Part shown: positions 1 to 9,209 of the stretch, piece after piece
Layout: each line of letters starts with the position of its first letter
How positions within the stretch are numbered: position 1 is the first letter of the stretch
Assembly: GCF_003931915.1 (NCBI RefSeq)
Contig: NZ_RSAA01000004.1
Location: 1-64,000 of the forward strand
Length of the DNA stretch: 64,000 nt
From: Saccharopolyspora rhizosphaerae
GTDB taxonomy: Bacteria; Actinomycetota; Actinomycetes; Mycobacteriales; Pseudonocardiaceae
Direction: 5' to 3'
The notes under the pieces: model-generated
What the model saw: only the letters and a program-made list of their open reading frames with translations
Databases searched by the model: none
What the model was told of the DNA's origin: nothing
Translations under genes and position numbers: made by a program

Positions 1-45
1 AACAGTCCGCTGTTGAGTTCTCAAAGAACACACCCACACCATCAC
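1..45 (-). promoter_or_regulatory. 16S rRNA operon leader (antitermination region)
   Basis: Read on the minus strand this end of the window has the sequence TTTGAGAACTCAACAG, with a 12-base palindrome TTGAG-TT-CTCAA at 13-24. This is the characteristic actinobacterial rRNA leader/boxA-like element found a short distance upstream of 16S rRNA. The 16S gene itself should begin just beyond position 1, outside the window. Seen: the motif. Known: its position in actinomycete rrn leaders. Inferred: that an rrn operon follows. Confidence 0.75.
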
Positions 46-108
46 CACACCCCACTTCAGGGATGCCGGATCCGGGGAGTCATTTCCTCGTTCGTTCTTG
101 TGCTGATC

Positions 109-195
109 ACTCTAGCAGGCTCTTGTTTCCGCGTTTTCAGGGGGGTACCCCCTGACGTTTCCCGCCGAACTAGCGAGCCTCATTCGAGTTATCAA
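109..195 (-). promoter_or_regulatory. Probable tandem rRNA promoters
   Basis: On the minus strand a -35 TTGATA (190-195) is followed by 17 bases and TAGTTC (167-172). A second -10-like TAGAGT lies at 109-114, closer to the rRNA leader. Between them is a perfect 12-bp palindrome GGGGGTACCCCC (141-152). Multiple promoters ahead of the leader are usual for actinobacterial rrn operons. The stretch from 196 to 474 holds no gene that I can see. Confidence 0.5.
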
Positions 196-474
196 CTGCC
201 GGTCGGAGGCAGAACCGAAGTTCCGCTTCTCCCGGCGACCGCCTTACGTTACCCGGTGCGCTTCGCGGTGTCAAACCGCGCGCCCCGAACCGGTCTGCGC
301 TGTCGCGTTGCCCCGAACCGTGGTCCGGAACCTCGCGGCGCTCCCGGTGCCGTCCTCCGCGAGTGGCTCGCGGCGTTCGGCTTTCCGTGCGACGCAGACG
401 AAGTTACGCACACTCTGCGTCAAAGTCAAATCGGCCGCGCAGGCCTGGACTCCACCCGTTCAGCCGATTGTCGA

Positions 475-3400
475 TCACTTCTGCTTCGGGCGCAGCCAGA
501 GCTTCACCGTGCTCCCGCTCCCCGCCGCCTTCATGGCTTCCAGCAGGTCAGAGGCTTCCACCGGGCGATCACGACCGACCGGCACGAGCTCGTAGCCCCA
601 GGTTCCGAACTCACGGAGCGCAGCGGCCGGGTCGTCGCCGAGACCGCTGATCGCGTCCGGTGTGAACGAGCACACGATCGAGGGGCGATCGCGTCGGAGC
701 AGCCGGACCAGCCCACCGAGCACCCGGTGCACCCGGGCTCCCACGTCGACGTGCACGACCGAGAGCTTGAGGTTCTCCAGCGAGGCGTGGTTCTCCAGCT
801 CCTTGTCGAGCCGGAACGCCGGCACCCGCTCCCCCGCTTCCTGCTCGGAGTCCGCTGCGGCCGGGCTCACCGACACGCCGCCGGCGAGTGCGGGTTCCGC
901 CGCGAGCTCGCCCGGTCCGTCCCAGGCGGCGCCTTCGACCAGCAGCAGCCGGTGCGCCCAGGCGGACGGGACGTTCATCTCGACGTTGTGCTTGAGCAGC
1001 GCCCGGGCCTGCGGGCTGGGCTCCACGGCGACGACCGCGCCGCTGTTGCCGAGCCTGCTGAGCACCCGCACGGTCTGGTAGCCGACGTAGGCGCCGACGT
1101 CGAGGAACACCCCGTCGGGTTCCAGCAGCGAATCGATGAGCGCGGAGACCTCGCTGTCCCACGTGGGGTTCGACGACAGCCACGGCAGCATCAGCGCGTC
1201 GTCGGCCGGCAGCCGCACCAGGCCCGCGTCGCAGAGCACCGGAGTGGTGGTGCCGTCGCCACCGGTGGCGCGCTCGTGCTCGCGCAGCAGGATCCGCTGC
1301 AGCACGTCGGTGCGCTGCAGCGCGTTCGCGGCGTCCCCGGCGGCGCTGCGGACACCGGACTCCAGATCGGCGCCGGGCTGGCGGGCTTCGAGCGCGTCCA
1401 TCCGGTCGAGGACCTTCTCCAGCGCGCCGGTGAGGCCGTCGATGCGTTCGGCGAGGGCGTCGACGCGCCCGTCCGAGCCACCGGCGTCGGCCTGGGCACC
1501 CGTCTCCTCCAGCCGGCGGAGCCTGCGGTGCTGGTCGGCGAGGTCGGCACGAGCCCGGACCAGCCCGTCGTCGGTGCCCACCAGCTGCGCGCCGAACTGG
1601 TCCTGGCGGCGCAGCAGTTGAGCGAGCTCGGCGCGCACGGCCTCGACATCACCGTCGCCGTCGACCTCCTCCTGGCGGCGCAGCAGCTCGCCCGCGGTCT
1701 GCTCGACCCCGTCGACCAGCGAGCGGAGCACGTCGCGGATGTGCTCGTCGTAGTGGCTCAGCGCGCGCAGCACCGCCTTGCGCAGGGCCGGGGCGAGCGC
1801 GTTGTTGCCGCTCGGGCCCACGTCCGGGGCGCGGTGCAGCGCGTGCCGGGCGACCAGCAGCGGCCGCAACGGGTCGTCGAACTGCCCGTGCTTCTCACCA
1901 GCCCACTTCGTGCGCCAGCTGCGGTAGGCGTGCTCGACGCGCTCCCGCAACCGCGCGCCCGCGCGGGCGACGGTGTGGGTGCCCAAGAGCGTTTCGCGTG
2001 CCGCGACACCGAAGGCCGCGGTGCCCTCGGGGTCGTCGGCGGCGGCGCGCAGGATCTCGGCGGCCGCCTCGACGTCCGGTTCACCCGCGCCCTGGCAGGG
2101 CACGAGACGCGCGCACTGCCCGCCGAGGAGCTCGGCGACCGCGCCGTGCTCGCCGGCGATCACCGGCACGCCGTGGGCGGCGACCTCCCACAACCGCAGC
2201 GCGTGCTCGTCGTCGGCGTCGCCGCGGTGCAAGGAGACGAAGCAGTCCGCCGCGGCGAGCAGCGCGTGCAGGTCGACGTCGGTCTCCACCAGCACGACCC
2301 GGGCGTCGGAGGCGGTGGCGAGGCGGAGCCGCTCGGCGGCCTCGGGGTGCCGCGCCGCGCCGGTCACGCCCACCACCAGGCGCACGTCGTCGCGCTCGGC
2401 GAACGCGGAGAGGAACGCGGAGACGAGCCCGAGCGCGTTGTCCGCGCGCTCGGCGGAGTGGTCGACGTGGGCGGCGATGACGAACTCGTCGGAGAGCTCG
2501 AAGCGGGCGCGGGCGCCCTTGCGGGTGGGCAGGTCGACGCGGTCGCGCTCCGGTGCGGGCAGCGTCAGCACGCGGGTCTTGGTGCCGGCGCGGCGCACGG
2601 CGGCGCGGCTGCTCTCCGAGAGCACCCACGTCTCGGCGGCGTCCGAGTCGGTGGCGGCACCGGCGGTGAGCACGTCGATGACGTAGCGGCCTGCGGGGAC
2701 GGCGAGGCCGGGCGAGCAGCGCAGGACGACCGGGTAGTAGGCGGTGTCGGCCGACGGCAGTCCGGACGCGCCGGCAGCAGTGCGCACCAGGTCTGCCAGC
2801 GGGCCGGTGCCGAGCACGGCGACGCCGAGCTGGTCGACCAGGGCGAGGTCGCCGCCGGTCCGGCGGTGCACGGCCGCGGCGGGCACCCGGCCGCTCGCTA
2901 CCCCGACGCCCGCGCACCACTCGTGGAAGGCTTCGGCGTGCGCGCCGAACGGGTCCGGGTAGTCGCGCTGGAGGAGCTCGTCGTCGGCCCACACCGCCGC
3001 CGTCCAGCGCGAGCCGCCCGCGGCGCGCTGCCGCTCCTCGGCGGGCGCGCAGGCCCACGCCGTGAACGGCTCCGCTCCGCCGGGTTCGAACGGGCTCGGC
3101 GGTGCGTCGCCGGCCACGAGCCAGGCTTCGAGGTACTGGCGGCGCAGGCCATCCGGCAGCAGCACGCCGTCGGCGAGGGCGTCGAAGGGATGCGGCTGTT
3201 CGCGGCTGTACCCGGCGTCGACCAAGGCGTTGCGGTAGTTCGCGCACAGCCCGGCGAGCAGCGGGTTCTCCGACAGCAGCAGCCGCGGGTTGTCGGCGTA
3301 GTCGGCGGACAGCAGCCACGGCCGCTGCGGCTGGAAGCCGTCGAAGTGCACGCTGCGCAGCGCGGACCCGTCCACGACGTGCTCACCGTCGGCGAGCTCC

Positions 3401-4179
3401 AGGTCGCGCTGGGCGGCGTTGAACACCGACAGCCCGACGCCCGGGTCGCGGATGACCTGGTGGTCGACCAGAGCCGGAGCGCCGTCGAGGACCGGTGCGT
3501 CCATCGTCGGATCGGCGCGCAGCTGCTCGATCCAGGTGCTCAGGAGGCCCTCGGCGCCCGGGCGGACGGCGAAGGCGCTGGCGTCGAAGGTTCCGGATAC
3601 GGCCAGGTCGGCGGGGCTCGGGCGGAGCCCGTCGGCGGCGAGCGGGTGCAGCACGCGCGGCACCAGCGCGACGGGCCGCTCCGCGGTCAGGCCGGTGAGC
3701 AGTTCGTCGAACGGGCCGAAGACCTGCACCCAGGGTTCGAAGTGCAGCACGGTCGAGCCCGACCGGAGCAGGTGCTGGAGCAGCCAGGGGCGCAGGACGC
3801 CGCGGAGCTGCTCGGCGGTGCAGCCGACGGCCAGCCGGGCGAACTCCTGCGGGTCGACCCCGATGTCGGTGATCGACAGCGCGTCCGGCTCGTCGCGGGC
3901 GGCTCCCGGTTCGTCGACGAGCAGCAGCACGAACCCCGCGTCGGGGTGGTGCTCGCGGAAGCTGCTGCGCAGCACGCGCGCGGCCGGGAGCTGGTCGCGG
4001 CAGGCCACGGTGCAACCGAGGAGGGTCAGCGCGGCGGGCTGGGCCGGGGACGGCTGCTCGGCCGGCCACTCCGGTTCGACGGACTCCGACGACTGCTCCA
4101 GGACACCCGACTGGAGCTCGACTGCGGACTCACCGGAGCGCCTGTCGTCCGGCTCGGGGTGCGGCTGCGCATCAGTCAC
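475..4179 (-). CDS. Multidomain glycosyltransferase with C-terminal FkbM-type methyltransferase
   Basis: The 1234-residue protein probably acts in surface glycan or polysaccharide assembly. An N-terminal region (about 37-330) opens with LLGCTVACRDQLPAARVL, typical of the glycosyltransferase-like module often fused to GT-B enzymes. Residues about 550-720 look like the donor-binding half of a GT4 enzyme, with an E-x7-E-like stretch (ALRLWEVAAHGVPVIAGE). A region rich in Arg, Glu and Gln (about 780-950) should be coiled coil. Residues about 1010-1200 are an FkbM methyltransferase with SAM motif DGVFLDVGAYVGYQT and a VEPSP motif. The GTG start is placed by a TAGGTT -10 six bases upstream, which suggests a leaderless mRNA. 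It stands alone between repeat A and the rRNA promoters. The acceptor cannot be told from sequence. Confidence 0.8.
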   Translation of the reverse strand: MTDAQPHPEPDDRRSGESAVELQSGVLEQSSESVEPEWPAEQPSPAQPAALTLLGCTVACRDQLPAARVLRSSFREHHPDAGFVLLLVDEPGAARDEPDALSITDIGVDPQEFARLAVGCTAEQLRGVLRPWLLQHLLRSGSTVLHFEPWVQVFGPFDELLTGLTAERPVALVPRVLHPLAADGLRPSPADLAVSGTFDASAFAVRPGAEGLLSTWIEQLRADPTMDAPVLDGAPALVDHQVIRDPGVGLSVFNAAQRDLELADGEHVVDGSALRSVHFDGFQPQRPWLLSADYADNPRLLLSENPLLAGLCANYRNALVDAGYSREQPHPFDALADGVLLPDGLRRQYLEAWLVAGDAPPSPFEPGGAEPFTAWACAPAEERQRAAGGSRWTAAVWADDELLQRDYPDPFGAHAEAFHEWCAGVGVASGRVPAAAVHRRTGGDLALVDQLGVAVLGTGPLADLVRTAAGASGLPSADTAYYPVVLRCSPGLAVPAGRYVIDVLTAGAATDSDAAETWVLSESSRAAVRRAGTKTRVLTLPAPERDRVDLPTRKGARARFELSDEFVIAAHVDHSAERADNALGLVSAFLSAFAERDDVRLVVGVTGAARHPEAAERLRLATASDARVVLVETDVDLHALLAAADCFVSLHRGDADDEHALRLWEVAAHGVPVIAGEHGAVAELLGGQCARLVPCQGAGEPDVEAAAEILRAAADDPEGTAAFGVAARETLLGTHTVARAGARLRERVEHAYRSWRTKWAGEKHGQFDDPLRPLLVARHALHRAPDVGPSGNNALAPALRKAVLRALSHYDEHIRDVLRSLVDGVEQTAGELLRRQEEVDGDGDVEAVRAELAQLLRRQDQFGAQLVGTDDGLVRARADLADQHRRLRRLEETGAQADAGGSDGRVDALAERIDGLTGALEKVLDRMDALEARQPGADLESGVRSAAGDAANALQRTDVLQRILLREHERATGGDGTTTPVLCDAGLVRLPADDALMLPWLSSNPTWDSEVSALIDSLLEPDGVFLDVGAYVGYQTVRVLSRLGNSGAVVAVEPSPQARALLKHNVEMNVPSAWAHRLLLVEGAAWDGPGELAAEPALAGGVSVSPAAADSEQEAGERVPAFRLDKELENHASLENLKLSVVHVDVGARVHRVLGGLVRLLRRDRPSIVCSFTPDAISGLGDDPAAALREFGTWGYELVPVGRDRPVEASDLLEAMKAAGSGSTVKLWLRPKQK

Positions 4180-4304
4180 GGCCGCAACCTATCGCCAACA
4201 GATCCAGACTGGAACGCCCAGTCCCTACCCACGACACTCCGCGGTTCCGATGCCGATGCCCGTCAGGCGACCGGCGAAGCCGGTTCCTCCTCCCCCCACC
4301 CGAG

Positions 4305-4432
4305 CAACCGGCACGGCCGGGGGTTCTGAGCGGTGCTGTGGCGAGCACGCCTCGACGCCGTGTTGGGCATCCACAAGTCGGGGCGCGCGGAGTCCACAGC
4401 GCCGCTCAGGATTCCCTGCTCGCACCGCTGAG
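4305..4432 (+). repeat. Dispersed palindromic intergenic element, copy A
   Basis: This stretch fills most of the 272-base gap between glnA2 and the glycosyltransferase fusion. It carries TTCTGAGCGG (4324-4333) and CCGCTCAGG (4402-4410) as outer inverted arms, and inner GTGGCGAGCACGCCTCGACG, matching copies at 17.7, 45.2 and 46.5 kb. The left flank CAACCGGCAC is shared too. This is the most diverged of the full-length copies. No protein is supported here. Confidence 0.75.
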
Positions 4433-4451
4433 CAGGAGGACCACAGTCTTC

Positions 4452-5804
4452 TCAGAGCACGGGGAGCATGGAGGAGAGCTCGTAGGGGGTGACCCGGCTG
4501 CGGTAGTTGTTCCACTCCTCGCGCTTGTTGCGGAGGAAGAAGTTGAACACCTCTTCGCCGAGGGTTTCGGCGACGAGCTCGGAGTTCTCCATCTCGCCGA
4601 GCGCCTCGGTGAGGTTCTGCGGCAGGTTGGCGAAGCCGGCGGCCTTCCGCTCGTACTCGGTGAGGCTCCAGACGTCGTCCTCGGTGGCCGGCGGGACCTC
4701 GTAGCCCTTCTCCACACCACGCAGGCCGGCGGCCAGGATCACCGCGTAAGCCAGGTAGGGGTTGCAGGCCGAGTCGAGGTTGCGGACCTCGACGCGACGC
4801 GACGAGGACTTGCCCGGTGAGTACATCGGCACCCTGACCAGCGCGGACCGGTTGGCGTGGCCCCAGCAGACGGCCGTCGGGGCCTCGCCACCGACGACGA
4901 GCCGCTTGTAGGAGTTCACCCACTGGTTGGTCACGGCGCTGATCTCGCGGGCATGGTGCAGGATGCCTGCGAGGAACGCCCGGCCGGTCTCAGACAGCTC
5001 GTAGGGGTCCTCGGGGTGGTAGAAGGCGTTCTGGTCGCCTTCGAAGAGGCTGAAGTGCGTGTGCATGCCCGAGCCGGGCTGGTTGCTGAAGGGCTTGGGC
5101 ATGAACGAGGCGCGCACGCCCTGGGTGATCGCGACTTCCTTCACCACGTAGCGGAAGGTCATCACGTTGTCGGCCATGGTCAGCGCGTCGGCGTAGCGCA
5201 GGTCGATCTCCTGCTGACCGGGAGCGCCTTCGTGGTGGCTGAACTCCACCGAGATGCCCATCGCTTCGAGGGTCTCGATGGCGTTGCGGCGGAAGTGCGG
5301 GGCGGCGTCGTGGCTGGCCTGGTCGAAGTAGCCGCCCGAGTCAGCGGGCTCGGGCTCGCTGCCGTCGCCGGGCAGCCCCTTGAGCAGGAAGAACTCGATC
5401 TCGGGGTGCACGTAGCAGGTGAAGCCGGACTCGGTCGCTCGCGCCAGGGTCCGGCGCAGCACGTGCCGCGGGTCCGACCAGCAGGGCGAACCGTCGGGCA
5501 TCTGGATGTCGCAGAACATCCGGGCCGAGTAGTGCTCGCCGTCTGCGGTCTCCCAGGGCAGGACTTGGAACGTACCCGGATCGGGCTTGGCGACCATGTC
5601 GGACTCGTAGACCCGGGCGAAGCCCTCGATCGCCGAGCCGTCGAACCCGATGCCCTCGGCGAAGGCGCCCTCCAGTTCGGCGGGCGAGATCGCCACCGAC
5701 TTGAGCATGCCGAGGACGTCGGTGAACCACAGCCGCACGAAGCGGATGTCACGTTCCTCCAGGGTGCGGAGCACGAACTCCTGCTGGCGGTTCATGCTCC
5801 GCAC
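4452..5804 (-). CDS. glnA2: Type I glutamine synthetase, GlnA2 group
   Basis: Ligates ammonia to glutamate using ATP, in the cytoplasm, as a dodecamer by family precedent. The 450 residues carry the signatures FDGSAIEGFARVYESDM, HPEIEFFLL (metal-binding Glu), SHHEGAPGQQEIDLRYADAL, HTHFSLFEG, NQWVNSYKRL and SSRRVEVRNLDSACNPYLAY. The adenylylation-site motif NLYDLP of the GlnA1 group is not present, and length and N-terminus match M. tuberculosis GlnA2 (Rv2222c). AGGAAG lies 5 bases before GTG 5804. ATG 5795 would give the exact mycobacterial-like N-terminus (MNRQQEF), so the start could be three codons later. The downstream Hip1-like hydrolase and panB preserve the mycobacterial neighbourhood. 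Confidence 0.95.
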   Translation of the reverse strand: MRSMNRQQEFVLRTLEERDIRFVRLWFTDVLGMLKSVAISPAELEGAFAEGIGFDGSAIEGFARVYESDMVAKPDPGTFQVLPWETADGEHYSARMFCDIQMPDGSPCWSDPRHVLRRTLARATESGFTCYVHPEIEFFLLKGLPGDGSEPEPADSGGYFDQASHDAAPHFRRNAIETLEAMGISVEFSHHEGAPGQQEIDLRYADALTMADNVMTFRYVVKEVAITQGVRASFMPKPFSNQPGSGMHTHFSLFEGDQNAFYHPEDPYELSETGRAFLAGILHHAREISAVTNQWVNSYKRLVVGGEAPTAVCWGHANRSALVRVPMYSPGKSSSRRVEVRNLDSACNPYLAYAVILAAGLRGVEKGYEVPPATEDDVWSLTEYERKAAGFANLPQNLTEALGEMENSELVAETLGEEVFNFFLRNKREEWNNYRSRVTPYELSSMLPVL

Positions 5805-5870
5805 TCTAACTTCCTGGCCTCGTGCTCGTCGTGATCGGCGTCGCCGGGTTACCTCGCGGTACCGAGGTCT

Positions 5871-7484
5871 TTACCCGAAGCCGACCGCGGCGACCATCAG
5901 CGGCAGCACCAGCCCGATCGTGATCGCGCCGGCGACGTCGAACACCACGCCGGAGCGGATCATCTTGGTGATCGGGACCGCGCCGGAGCCGTAGACCACG
6001 GCGTTCTGCGGGGTCGACACCGGCAGCATGAACCCGAACGAGGCCGCGAAGGTGGCCGCCAGGGCGGGCACGAACGGGTTGGTCCCGGCCGCCAGGGCCA
6101 CCGGGATGACGATCGGGACCACCACCGAGGCCGCCGCGGTGTTGGAGGTCGTCTCGGACACCAGCACCGCCAGCACGATCGCGAAGACGGTGATCGCGAC
6201 CCCGCTGGTCAGCCCCAGCGTCCCCGCGGTGCCCTCACCGATGGTCTTGGCGAGCTCGGTGTCGGCCAGCAGGGAGCCGAAGATGATGCCGGTGCCGAAC
6301 AGCACCACGGTGCCCCAGTCGATGCGGGAGGCCTCGGTCCAGGTCAGCGTGAACTGGCGCTTCGACCAGTCGGTGGGCAGCAGGAACAGCAGCGCGGCGC
6401 CGAGGACGGCGACGATGCCCTCGTCGAGGCGGTCGCTGACCGCGTCGTAGGCGGCCGAGTCGTTGCCGGCGATCAGCGCGACGAACCCGGGCGTCACCCA
6501 CAGCACGACGGTGACCGCGAAGGCGATCAGCGTGTTCTTCTCGGCGCGGGAGAAAGGGCCGAGCTTGGCGCGCTCGCCGGCGACGTACTCCTCGACCCCG
6601 CTGAGCTTGTTGATCTCCGGCCGGTTGAGCAGCAGGAGCACGACGGACAGCGCCGCGAACATCAGCAGGCAGACGGGCGCGGCCATGGCCATCCACTGCA
6701 GGAACGAGATGCGCTGCCCGGTGACCTCCTCGATCAGCCCGCGCCCGATGAGGTTCGGCGGCGAGCCGATGGGGGTGAGAAGGCCGCCGACGCTGGCGCC
6801 GTAGGCGAGCATCAGCATCAGCGCGACGCCGACGCGCAGCCGCAGCGGGTCGAAGGGCTCGCCCTCCGGGACCTGCCTGCGGACGAGCTCGGCCATGACC
6901 GAGAGGATGCCGACCGCGGTCGGCAGCAGCATCGCGACCGTGGCGGTGTTGGACACGACCGCCGAGAGCACGGCGGTGATCACGCCGAAGGCGATGATGA
7001 CCCGCCAGGCGCTCCTGCCGACTCCCGGCAAAGACAGGATGGTGAAGGCGAACCGCCGCGCCACGCCGTGCCGCAGCATGGCCTGGGCGAGGATGAAGGC
7101 GCCGATGAAGGTGAACACCGTCGACGAGCCGAACGGTTCGAGCACGTCGTCGGGCGGCATCACGCCGAGGACCACCACGGCGCCGACGCCGAGCAGCCCG
7201 CCCACGGGGATCGGCACCGGTTCGCACACCCACAGCACGATCACGCCGAGCAGCACGGCGGCGAGCTTGTGCTGCGCGGGTTCGAGCTGCGTCGGCATCA
7301 GCAGGAACAGGATGGTCAACGCCGGTGCGAGGAACAGTCCTGTGGTGCGGCGGGCTCGCTCGAACCGCTCCTCCGCCGGGGACAGCACCTGCTCACCGAG
7401 GCTTTTGTACGTGCTGCCCGAGAGCAGCACCGAGGTCACGCTCTGCTCCTCGGGCTTCCTGCCCGATTCGTCCGCTGAACTCAT
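5871..7484 (-). CDS. DASS-family (SLC13-like) anion/dicarboxylate transporter
   Basis: A 537-residue multi-spanning membrane protein of the divalent anion:sodium symporter family, expected to import dicarboxylates such as succinate or malate, or sulfate. About 55 polar residues precede the first helix (LFLAPALTILFLL). The two family-defining Ser-Asn-Thr motifs are present as VVSNTATVAM near residue 177 and TTSNTAAAS near residue 447, at the tips of the two helical hairpins that bind sodium and substrate. A short hairpin (ACCTCG-N6-CGAGGT, 5851-5868) immediately follows the stop codon and may end the transcript. It is transcribed in the same direction as glnA2 with a 66-base gap. The substrate cannot be assigned. 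Confidence 0.85.
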   Translation of the reverse strand: MSSADESGRKPEEQSVTSVLLSGSTYKSLGEQVLSPAEERFERARRTTGLFLAPALTILFLLMPTQLEPAQHKLAAVLLGVIVLWVCEPVPIPVGGLLGVGAVVVLGVMPPDDVLEPFGSSTVFTFIGAFILAQAMLRHGVARRFAFTILSLPGVGRSAWRVIIAFGVITAVLSAVVSNTATVAMLLPTAVGILSVMAELVRRQVPEGEPFDPLRLRVGVALMLMLAYGASVGGLLTPIGSPPNLIGRGLIEEVTGQRISFLQWMAMAAPVCLLMFAALSVVLLLLNRPEINKLSGVEEYVAGERAKLGPFSRAEKNTLIAFAVTVVLWVTPGFVALIAGNDSAAYDAVSDRLDEGIVAVLGAALLFLLPTDWSKRQFTLTWTEASRIDWGTVVLFGTGIIFGSLLADTELAKTIGEGTAGTLGLTSGVAITVFAIVLAVLVSETTSNTAAASVVVPIVIPVALAAGTNPFVPALAATFAASFGFMLPVSTPQNAVVYGSGAVPITKMIRSGVVFDVAGAITIGLVLPLMVAAVGFG

Positions 7485-7545
7485 GTGCTGACGATAGGCG
7501 GGACGTGACCTGGTTCACCACATCAAGATCAGACGAATCGATCAA

Positions 7546-9126
7546 TCAACCCGAACAACGAGCCCCTTCAGGCGGGAGCTGGAGGTCGACCAGGTAGTTC
7601 GTGCCGGCCTCGTCGACGCAGCTCACGCCCTGCAGGAACACCGTGTGCTGGGTGCCCTCGTAGGTCAGCAGCCTGCCGTGCAGCGCCTGCGCCAGCTGCA
7701 CACCCGCCTCGTACGGGGTGGCCGGGTCGGCGGTGGTGGAGATGACCAGCACCGGGGGCAGCTGCCCGACCTGCGGCTGGGTGGGGTCGCCGGTGACCGG
7801 GACCGGCCAGAACGCGCACATGTCGCGGGCCGAGCTCGGCGGGTTGCCGTCGTCGAGGAACGGCGCGGCCTCGCGGTAGCGGCGGTCGGCGGCGCGGACC
7901 TCCTCGGGGTTCAGGACCCGCTTGTCGTCGACGCAGTGGATGGCGTCGAAGGCGTCGGTGGTGTTGGTGTAGCGGCCGGCGGCGTCGCGGCCGAAGTAGC
8001 TGTCGGCCAGGCTCAGCAGCGTCTGGCCGCGTCCTTGCTGGAGCTCGGCGAGCCCGGAGTCGAGGGACTCCCACAGGGTCGGCGCGTAGAGGCCCTGGAT
8101 CGCGGCCATCGTGGCGTCCGCGTAGGACAGCTCGCGGCCGTAGCCCGCCTGCACCGGGTCGTCGACCAGCGGGCGGGTGAGGTCCTGGAACCGCTGGACC
8201 GCCTTCGACGGGTCGTTGCCGAGCGCGCACTTCGCACGGGCCGCGCACCAGGCGGCGAAGTCGTTGAAGGCGCGCTGGAACCCGGCGCCCTGGGCCACCA
8301 GGGCGTCCACAGTGGTCTGTCCGGGGTCGATGGCGCCGTCGAGGACCATCGCGCGGACGTTGCCGGGGAAGGTCTCGGCGTACTCCGAGCCGATCCGGGT
8401 CCCGTAGGAGTAACCGAGGTAGTTCAGCTTCGGCTCGCCGAGCGCGGAGCGCAGCACGTCCAGATCGCGCACCACGTCGCGGGTCCCGATGTTGGCGAGC
8501 ACGTCGACGCCGGTGCGCTCGGCGCACTTCGTCGCGTACTCCCGCTCCTCCTGCTCGGACTCGGCGACGCCCGACGGCGAGGTGTCGGCGTCGGAGTCGA
8601 GGCGCTCGGCGTCGCGCTCCGGGTCGGTCAGGCAGCGCACCGCGGGTTCGGAGGCGGCGACCCCGCGCGGGTCGAAGCCGACCAGGTCGAAGCGCTCCCC
8701 GATCTCCGTGTCGGCGACGCTGGTGGACAGGCTCGCCGCGGCGCTCATGCCCGAGGCGCCCGGTCCACCCGGGTTCATCATCAGGGCGCCGATGCGCGAT
8801 CGCGGGTCCGTGGCCGGTTTGCGCAGCACGCCGATCCGGATGGTCTTGCCCTCCGGGTGCGCGTAGTCCATCGGCACTTCAAGCCGCGCGCACTCCAGCT
8901 CCGGGTCCTGGAAGGCGGTCCGGTCGGACGAGGAGGTCGCGAAGTTCGAGCACGGACCCCAGGCGAGCTCCTGGCCGTAGAACCGGTCCAGGCTGGCGGG
9001 GACCGGGCCGACCGGGCCCTGGCGCTCGGTGTGCGGCTGCAGGGTCGGGTTGCTCGGGAAGGTGCAACTCCCCGCGGCCAGCGCGAGCAGGGCCATCGCG
9101 GTCAGCACTCGAAGTCGGCGCGCCAT
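7546..9126 (-). CDS. Exported alpha/beta-hydrolase serine protease, Hip1/CaeA-like
   Basis: The 526 residues begin with an export signal (LTAMALLALAAGSC) ending in a weak lipobox cysteine. The hydrolase fold shows the oxyanion stretch MNPGGPGASG and nucleophile elbow GYSYG (Ser near 238). Asp in TTADPATPYEAG (about 468) and His in GTQHTVFLQG (about 493) complete the triad, close to Ser228/Asp463/His490 of M. tuberculosis Hip1 as I recall it. The C-terminal TAP-like domain is also typical of Streptomyces tripeptidyl aminopeptidases. In mycobacteria two such genes lie beside glnA2 and panB; here there is one. A role in processing cell-envelope proteins or peptides is inferred from the family. 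An ordinary secreted aminopeptidase is the alternative. Confidence 0.85.
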   Translation of the reverse strand: MARRLRVLTAMALLALAAGSCTFPSNPTLQPHTERQGPVGPVPASLDRFYGQELAWGPCSNFATSSSDRTAFQDPELECARLEVPMDYAHPEGKTIRIGVLRKPATDPRSRIGALMMNPGGPGASGMSAAASLSTSVADTEIGERFDLVGFDPRGVAASEPAVRCLTDPERDAERLDSDADTSPSGVAESEQEEREYATKCAERTGVDVLANIGTRDVVRDLDVLRSALGEPKLNYLGYSYGTRIGSEYAETFPGNVRAMVLDGAIDPGQTTVDALVAQGAGFQRAFNDFAAWCAARAKCALGNDPSKAVQRFQDLTRPLVDDPVQAGYGRELSYADATMAAIQGLYAPTLWESLDSGLAELQQGRGQTLLSLADSYFGRDAAGRYTNTTDAFDAIHCVDDKRVLNPEEVRAADRRYREAAPFLDDGNPPSSARDMCAFWPVPVTGDPTQPQVGQLPPVLVISTTADPATPYEAGVQLAQALHGRLLTYEGTQHTVFLQGVSCVDEAGTNYLVDLQLPPEGARCSG

Positions 9127-9209
9127 CGTTCGATCCTGACATGGAAGGGCCCGTGTGATTCATCTCGGGCAGGGGCACACCACCTGGGTGGGTGCGCGAA
9201 GATGGGCCC

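Noticed and set aside
13-4329. 1438-codon open frame on the plus strand
   Set aside because: It lies antisense to the glycosyltransferase/FkbM gene, has no family motifs, and comes from the codon bias of GC-rich DNA. Similar long antisense frames at 39405-43727, 24578-27556 and 10074-12119 were rejected for the same reason.
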